This document shows positions 57,591 through 64,000 of a stretch of 64,000 nt of DNA, one piece after another. Source of the DNA: Acipenser ruthenus (taxonomy: Eukaryota; Chordata; Actinopteri; Acipenseriformes; Acipenseridae); the NCBI RefSeq assembly GCF_902713425.1, contig NC_081218.1:675501-739500 (forward strand). Direction: 5' to 3'. Position numbers and translations under genes: made by a program. The number at the start of each line of letters is the position of its first letter. The first letter of the stretch is position 1. The notes beneath the pieces were generated by a model that saw only the letters and a program-made list of their open reading frames with translations, did no database searches and was not told where the DNA came from.

Positions 57591-60479
57591 TGTTAAATAA
57601 GATCCAAATTATGTTCATATAGTTTTTTTTTTAATCAGCTGTAGCTGCTGTACTGTATATACATCTCCCTGCTTATAAATAATACAGATGTTTACAACTG
57701 TTACGATAATGTGCTGTACAGGTACAGTATTTATTTATTATTATTAATTGAGAATACTGCTTGTATGTGTATTTTAATAACAAACCCTATTGTAATCAAC
57801 GCAATACCTTGTAATATATTTAATAAAGTGATACTCGCTGTATTACTGATGTGTTTTAATACTGTTAATTCATTCATTCTTCATTCGTGTTTTGAAGTGA
57901 TAAGAAAATGGAATTTAAAACCTTGATTCTCACTATTTTTAAAGAGTCATGTGAATTTAGGTTTTAATGTGTTTGCAGTGTTTATTTTCTTACCTGTACT
58001 GGGGACTCGAATATTGTACCTGTGGACCAATATGGAAGACGGGGTGTTTTGGCAGTATGGCGGTACCTTGAGACAGAAGCATGTTTCAGTGATACAAGCA
58101 GGCAGTAAAAAGGGTACGGGGACACCATGTGGTAAGTTCTTGTAATTACAGTCTTTCATACAGAAACTGACGAAAAGTCTATGCAAAGTTTCAGACAGGA
58201 ATGCAAATATATATATATATATATTATTTGACTGATAAGAGAATCCAGCCATCAAGTCAAGCCAGGATACCTTAAACCTCCCTTTTGAAATCTGAACAAT
58301 TGGAGTTGCCTTGAGTCTACCTTTTCCTCTGCAACCAATGAAAAAACATTCCAGCCAATTTCTGTGCTGCTTTAGTAATTTTTTTTTTTAAAAAAACCAA
58401 ACCCTTTAGAACTTAATTAAATCATACTTGAGGTTTTATTAGTTTCTACTCATTTTTGTTAATTCACTGTGTAAAGGGAATTTTTATAAACTCTTTAAAA
58501 ACAGTACTTAATTTTTTTTTTTGGCAGAAAAATTAAGAATGTGGCAATAGATAAGTTAGCTTCTGCAAATAGAACCATAGAACATAGTAGGATACAGGTT
58601 ATAAATGGGCCCATATATTTTTGAATCCACCCCAAAATACAACATTACTACCACTTTTCACTCATACAGCAAATGGTGAAATAGATTTGGTGCAAAACTT
58701 ATACAAAAATACTTTTATTTGTCATATAAACCCGCATCTTATACAGTACCTTTGAAAGCATAAAATGTAATTTATTTTTTAAAGAAAAATATGGATTTCA
58801 AATCAGAAATGATTAAATGACTAATTTACATATAAACACTTGTACGGTAAGTATATCATTATTTAAAATGTTTAACTTTTTTTGTAGGTTGTGTTGTCTA
58901 TAGCTTTTAAAAAAGATTTAAAACAAACAAAACAAGCAAACAAACAAACAAAAAAACACTGTCTGACAAAGGAACTGTGAAACAATCTGTACAGTAGACA
59001 TACATCTTTTGAGTCCCCACTTTTATAAAAAGAAATCTTGTGAATGTTAGGTTTTCCTTGTGTGTATTTGTCCTTTGAAATCACACCTATTTCCATTTTG
59101 TATCCACAGTTCTTGTAATCAGACATTTTCCTTTGTTTAATTTATATTGTCAAAATATCCCATGCTTCCATTTTGCACCATGAAACCGGTCTATTAAAAT
59201 CTTCCAATCCTCCTGGGCTGCAACTTCAATTCGATCTTCTGTATATATCAGATATCTGCACTTCCACAAGGTATAATCAATTGATCGTGTTCTGTCGTGC
59301 CAACATCATTCTCTCAGAGGTTTGTCATTGGCATCATTTACATTGGAAACTCACAAAGTCAGAGCGATTTAGAGGGACTGAATCCAGTATTCAACTCAGT
59401 CCTAGTGGCAAATGAAAAGGAGCAGTAAGTCACCCAGGTTTATACACATCCTGGATATAGCCAGAAAGTGAAAGCCACAGTAAAGATAGTCCAAGTGCCA
59501 GTGCAGTATTCCAATATCTGCTAGCTTGGGGGTAGTTTTAGACTGTATTCCATTTTTCAGAAAAGAGTGTTGTTAACCTGTCAAGGTGAACACAGAAACA
59601 CAATGTGTGCAGCATGTTCCATTAACGTTCCAAGGTCTTCTCTATATAGAAATGTTCGTCTTCTTACTGTGATCATCATTGTTCAGCACCACCAGAGAAC
59701 AGCTTATTTTGTTTGTTTCTGTTTTGTTTTTTTTTTTGTTAGAAAATAAACAAAGGAAGGCATCCACGTCTTGTTTATCCACGGAACATAACTTTTGGTT
59801 GCATCAATTTCACCACACACCATGGGCGTACAGTACTTTTCATGACCTATTTTGGGGTGGGGAGGAAAGTAGAGTATTAGCTGCAGAGAAATGTTACCAC
59901 AAGATGGCAGTGTGTCCCAAAGAATTTCAGCAGCAACAATATGTCTTCCCAAAGATTCATTATTAATTAATCAATACATCATTTAGCACATTATACAGTC
60001 ACTAATGAGATAAAACACTTCAAATATCAAGGAGAATTTCCTTTTAAGAATGTCTGCTTTAGTTTATGAAGCTATTCTGTGACACAAATGTCGCTTTGAA
60101 TAATCTATTGTATGTAAAGCTTTGATATTGAAGGCACTGCTAATAAACATTCTCTTAGGGTAATCTTGTGCTTTAGCAAAGTCCTTAACAAAACATGCCT
60201 TAAAAACAGTCCTGAAAGAGTAAGCAGCTTCCAATGGCTTGTTTTTATAATGCTCCTTACCTTTTTAGGATGTCTGCAATCATGTTCAAGAGCTACCCCT
60301 TAGTTCTAGACAGGGGTTCAAAATGTAAAATGTACCCAAAATGTACCGGATCTTCTAATTAAGGGAGAGGGATAGCATTTTTGTTTCCAGACCTAATGTA
60401 TTGACCTTATATGCTTCAAGTTCTCCTCTGCTTGCTAGTAGCTGCTTGCGGACCTTTGACTCGCCAGGTTTTAATAATC
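57591..60479. other. Intergenic stretch, no gene seen
   Basis: AT-rich. It contains a CTCF-like motif (59897-59912) and short AT runs. The frames present have no recognisable domain. Confidence 0.4.
59897..59912 (+). promoter_or_regulatory. CTCF-like motif
   Basis: CCACAAGATGGCAGTG matches the CTCF core CCAC-AGRKGGCAG. Binding is inference. Confidence 0.35.
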
Positions 60480-60745
60480 TTCAGGTTTGAACAATACCAG
60501 TAGCAGAAGCAGTTTCTTTTGGGGGTGGGGGGGGGGGGGGGGGGGTTCATATTACCAGTGCAAATTCTACTGCCAGTAAGAATCCCCCAAAAGATTGCTG
60601 CCAGTAGTTTAACATCAGGGCTGAAGAAAGATAAATAGTTATGTTTCATTGAAGTTTAAAGAAAGTGAAATGGGTGGTTATATTAAGAATTGGTTTTCTG
60701 CAGCTGCCTTCGTGCAAGTAAAAATCCTACTTGTAGTAACTTCTG
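60480..60745 (+). repeat. Dispersed repeat, second copy of 8940-9160
   Basis: Shares CCAGT, AATTCT, GTAAGAATC, TAGTTTAACATCAGGG and GTAAAAATCCTACTTGTAGT with 8940-9160, same order and strand. A 23-bp poly(G) run interrupts it near 60523. Confidence 0.6.
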
Positions 60746-61440
60746 CTTTGTAAAATATTCAAAACCTCGACAGGTTTTCATACCAGAATCCTGGCACGGT
60801 TTCTTGTGTTAGATGTTGTTTAGAAAATATAGCACAATGTAATTTAAAATGAATTACCAGGTTACATAAATTCCAAGTGGAATTCGGAGCAGTAATGCTT
60901 AATAATAATCCTTGAAATGTGTGAAGCACTCCCGGAAGACCCTTTTAAGCAAGACTACATTCAAACCTTTTGAAACTCCTTGGATTCATTAGATGGAGCG
61001 GACCGCTTTGGAAAAATCCAAAAAGATTAATTTATATTCGGAAATGGAACATTGTGAAACTGCGATGCTCTAAATATTAAAATGAAAGAAAGAAATCCTG
61101 TGATGAAAATCAAAGTAAACTGAACTGTGTAATAAAAAATAAAATGTTGAAAAGCAGTAATGGATCATTAGTCTTGGCTGTGAGTTTGAAAATGGTTTGT
61201 ATTGTTAATATTGTATGCGGTGCTTTCCTGTTGCACATTAAGCCCTCATAAAATATGTTTGCTGTTCTGTGCCCTACATTTCTACCCTTACCGAAATATT
61301 TGGTCATATATTTTTATTACAATTAAAGAAAAAACCATTACAATTTTTTTTATATACATAAATGAAACTGAAACAGATTACATTATGTTTATACCTGCAA
61401 TCTGAGAAGAAACTAAATACCGGTATTTAGAAAATCTGTC
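60746..61440. other. Downstream flank of lrfn
   Basis: No gene seen. AATAAA on the minus strand is present at 61313-61318. Confidence 0.35.
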
Positions 61441-62071
61441 ACGCTTTATTTTAAGAGTCACTTTTTTTTGGTTTACAAATGTTGTTCATTTTGAGCTAAG
61501 GGTTCTGCAAGTGAAACCGCATAGGTGTATATGGCCATTGGGGGGCGCCACCGTCACATCACATTGTCAGAATATAATCCACCTGCCAGCAGTCACCATG
61601 GTGACCCTAGCTTAGAGATAGAGGCATTCCACTGTGGCAATATTCAGTCAGGGCAACTCTCACAGCATTTTGACTTGCTTGTTTTTGCCATTGACCTCAT
61701 CTTTTGTGGTGTAGACTGGAAATGTATTGAAATCATATGAAAGAAAATGTTGAATCAGCTTGCTGGAGGTGATTTTGGCATAAGTAGAGTTGCTGAGGTA
61801 ACTCGGGTTTGGTTGGAGAGACAAGGCATGTGCAAGTATGTATGGCAACAGACAAACATGGTAAACAATTAACCACAGTAAGCTTGTGAAAGAGAGTAGT
61901 TAGCGGTTGGTTGCACTCGAATGGAGTGACAGCTGAATATCTATTGATAATTAGTACGATAACAAAAACAAGAATTCGTAACCCACATCTAATATAAAGC
62001 AAAAGCCTCACCTTGGACACCTGATAGTCCTTAAGGCAGTCGGAGAGCTCTGTGCAAAAAGTCACCCTGTG
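61441..62071 (-). other. lrfn3: Probable 3' UTR of lrfn
   Basis: Follows the stop codon on the minus strand. The nearest AATAAA is at 61445-61450, with another at 61313-61318. The extent is a guess. Confidence 0.35.
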
Positions 62072-62573
62072 TTATTGTGATACGGTATCATCCTCTGAGG
62101 CCGTTTTCCTGCAATCAGGGTTCAGATCCACTACGGTTGTCCCTTTGACGGTGGCCCCGTATCCCTCCTGGCAGTGCACCTCGTATTTCTCTGCCGACTT
62201 CATGGTGGATCCGGAGGAGGTCCCGGCATGGCTCCCGTTGGTCTGGGAGCAGACGTTGCTGACTTTGGCCTGCTTCTGCTTGTATTGGTTGTTGTAGACC
62301 TTATATTTCATGAGCAGGATGAAGATGAAAACCAGCACCGAGGCCACTATGATCCCCCCGATGATGATGATCATGGTCCCTCCCAGGAACTGGTCGTGGA
62401 TGGAGCGGCACTGCTTGTACTCCTTGTCGGTCACAAAGTGGACGCAGTCGAGGAGCTTGGTGGCCGTCAGCGAGGTGATTCCGTCGTTGTACACTGCCAG
62501 CACGCACAGGTCATACTCCCTCGAGGAGGCCAGGTCACTCAAGAGGAAGGACTTGCTGGAGAAGGGAATCATC
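62072..62573 (-). CDS. lrfn3: LRFN (SALM) family protein, last coding exon
   Basis: LRFN proteins are neuronal single-pass adhesion molecules (LRRs, Ig, FN3) of the postsynaptic membrane. This exon follows acceptor TTTTCCACCAG and begins G/ATG-ATT in phase 2, so the initial Met is internal. Numbered from it, residues 1-47 are the FN3 end ([19 protein letters not shown]), Q61-FLGGT leads into the membrane segment 67-88 ([20 protein letters not shown]), then a 78-residue tail with [10 protein letters not shown] and TTVVDL; stop TAA. LRR, Ig and most FN3 exons lie beyond the window. The short tail ends DDTVSQ, without the ESTV PDZ ligand of LRFN1/2/4; together with IF-LLM and CSQTNG...TVV it favours LRFN3, while linkage to zfp36 would suit LRFN1. 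Family certain, paralogue about 60%. Confidence 0.9.
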
Positions 62574-62603
62574 CTGGTGGAAAAGAGACACTTGGTATAA
62601 ACA

Positions 62604-62744
62604 TGGTTCAGCCTAGTTCCCGTAAGAGGAAAGGTGACCTAGGGGAGGGGCGAGGGTGTGGTTTCAACCAATCACAGCAGTCCCTCAGTTGAAACCACAC
62701 CCTCTTCTAGATCCTTTGCTCTTATGGGAACTAGCCTCGACCAC
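62604..62744. repeat. Intronic palindrome just upstream of the lrfn acceptor
   Basis: GAGGGTGTGGTTTCAAC (62652-62668) and its exact reverse complement (62688-62704) flank a 19-nt loop. The match extends outward through CTAGTTCCC-TAAGAG-AAAGG on both sides to about 62604 and 62744. Probably a small foldback element; it starts about 30 bp from the splice acceptor. Confidence 0.85.
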
Positions 62745-63306
62745 ATTCAGGTAAAGGTGAGTTTGTGCGTAGCTTGGAGGTAGGACTGTCTCTAGAAAGC
62801 CCTCTTGTTTGTTTGTGGTCATGATGTGGTCGGGGGGGGGGGGTTTCTTGAGAAGTAGACAGCAGTGCCTGGAATCTGGGGTGTCTTAGAAAAAAGAGCT
62901 GTCACAAGTCACAGCACTAATGAACTCTGCCAGCCAGCTGCCTTCCATTCTTTATGGCAGGGACATAATTACAGCAGCTTGTCAGCTTGTTACGAAGGGG
63001 GAGATGGAAACTGAGAGAAAAACAGCTAATTAATTTGCTGCACACTGTGACAAACAGACAGAATACACAACCTGGTGATATCCTAGTACTTTTTGTCAAA
63101 ATCTGAATATGCCATAGGGATACCATTATAATCCCAGTACCTGACAGAATCCCTAGCAGAATCCTTAGCAGACCACAGCATGATAAACAAGATCTTAATG
63201 CAGAACTTTCAAGAATCAAATGATACAATTCAATGATACAATTTAGAACAGTGTATACAAATTTCACTTAGGAAAAAAAGCAATCTCGCTCTATTTGCTT
63301 TTGGGT
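62745..63306. other. lrfn intron
   Basis: Intronic on the minus strand. It contains a poly(G) run (62831-62841) and the third, partial copy of a dispersed block at about 63145-63182. Confidence 0.6.
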
Positions 63307-63560
63307 AGCAGTGTGGAGTAGTGGTTAGGGCTCTGGACTCTTGACCGGAGGGTTGTGGGTTCAATCCCCAGTGGGGGACACTGCTGTTGTACCCTTGAGC
63401 AAGGTACTTTACCTAGATTGCTCCAGTAAAAACCCAATTGTATAAATGGGTAATTGTATGTAAAAAAAAAAAAAATTGTGATATTTGTATAATGTGATAT
63501 CTTGTAACAATTGTAAGTCACCCTGGATAAGGGTGTCTGCTAAGAAATAAATAAAAATAA
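63307..63560 (+). mobile_element. Full-length V-SINE-like element
   Basis: tRNA-derived head with box A (GTAGTGGTTAGGGCTCTGG) and box B (GGGTTCAATCCC), V-SINE core (GAGCAAGGTACTTTACCTAG, ATTGCTCCAGTAAAA), and LINE2-type 3' tail (GTAAGTCACCCTGGATAAGG, GTGTCTGCTAAGAAATAAAT) ending in an A/T-rich run. About 254 bp. It is the reference copy for those at 33.4, 40.9 and 42.2 kb, and lies in the lrfn intron. Confidence 0.9.
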
Positions 63561-64000
63561 AACATAATCAAAGTAAATTCTTTAGTCACAGCTGTGGTTT
63601 ATCCTTGGGGAATGCTTCTGTAGTTGATAATAAATGGCAACAAAAATGTGTCAAATTAGCTAAACAAAAAAGAAATAGATCGCAGCCAGAAGTTTAATGT
63701 AGCATAATAGAAATCCCAGACAGAGCTGCCTTCAGGTAAATTAAAAGCAACGTTTATTTATTTGTCTTGCGCACAGCCCAAAAGATGTAAGAACACTAAT
63801 CTTTGCACATTAGCTTAAAGACTTTTTGGTGTTTAGCTAATTTTGCATTTGTTTAAATAAGTGCTTTGAAATCAGGGGTGAAGTTATAGTTATTAAAAAA
63901 AAAGCAACTTCAAAAAATGCAAGTTATTCGAATTAGGATTCAAATGGTCTCAATAGCACAGTTGGAAGTTTCCTTTGTATAACTGAAACAGGAAACACCA
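63561..64000. other. lrfn intron, nothing further seen
   Basis: AT-rich, no exon or element end recognised. Confidence 0.5.

Noticed and set aside
62174-62692. 172-aa plus-strand frame
   Set aside because: Shadow of the lrfn exon on the other strand, extending into the intronic hairpin.
63307-63380. Possible functional tRNA gene
   Set aside because: Boxes A and B are present but acceptor and anticodon stems do not pair properly and a SINE body follows.

Overview
This is vertebrate nuclear DNA, most likely from a non-teleost ray-finned fish such as a sturgeon or paddlefish. The evidence is intron-containing vertebrate genes, low gene density, very many di- and trinucleotide microsatellites, tRNA-derived V-SINE-like elements, CR1-like 3' ends with a (TTCTTATG)-type tail, and shared LINE2-type tails ending in a (AAT)n run. 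The lineage call is inference from repeat content only. Nothing bacterial, viral or organellar was recognised.

Three conventional genes can be supported. A tRNA-Ile(UAU) gene with a 20-nt intron lies on the minus strand at 7081-7174. A complete two-exon zfp36-family gene (tristetraprolin family, CCCH zinc-finger mRNA-decay factor, 399 aa) lies on the minus strand, with coding parts 22594-22647 and 20290-21435 and a probable ~1.5-kb 3' UTR down to about 18.74 kb. The last coding exon of an LRFN/SALM synaptic adhesion gene (end of FN3 domain, transmembrane segment, short tail) lies on the minus strand at 62072-62573; its upstream exons are outside the window. ZFP36 and LRFN1/LRFN3 are also on one chromosome arm in human (19q13), which supports the zfp36 assignment.

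Layout: 0-7 kb is AT-rich intergenic DNA with two MITE-like pieces and microsatellites. At 7.08 kb is the tRNA gene. From 7.90 to 15.06 kb is the most unusual object: an imperfect inverted repeat about 7.16 kb long. Its ends carry matching promoter-like modules (CTCF-like motif, duplicated GC-box repeats, YY1-like AAGATGGCGG, splice donor). Its arms carry exon-like segments in convergent orientation, each arm ends in a poly(A) signal, and the middle is a cluster of nested palindromes with E2F-like and TATA-like motifs. From 15 to 18.7 kb no gene is seen. From 18.7 to 22.9 kb is zfp36 with a CRE-like site upstream and a Tc1-like fragment in its intron. From 23 to 61 kb there is no recognisable host exon; this stretch holds CR1-like and LINE2-type ends, V-SINEs, a hAT-type element with an 8-bp target duplication, two Harbinger-like remnants, Tc1-like fragments, an 80/84-bp minisatellite, a duplicated NRF1-motif module, and long purine/pyrimidine tracts. 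From 61.4 to 64 kb is the lrfn exon, its probable 3' UTR, an intronic hairpin just upstream of the acceptor, and a full-length V-SINE.

Most long open frames here run through simple repeats and are not genes. The genes do not form a pathway: zfp36 is a post-transcriptional regulator, lrfn a neuronal adhesion protein, and the tRNA a translation component.
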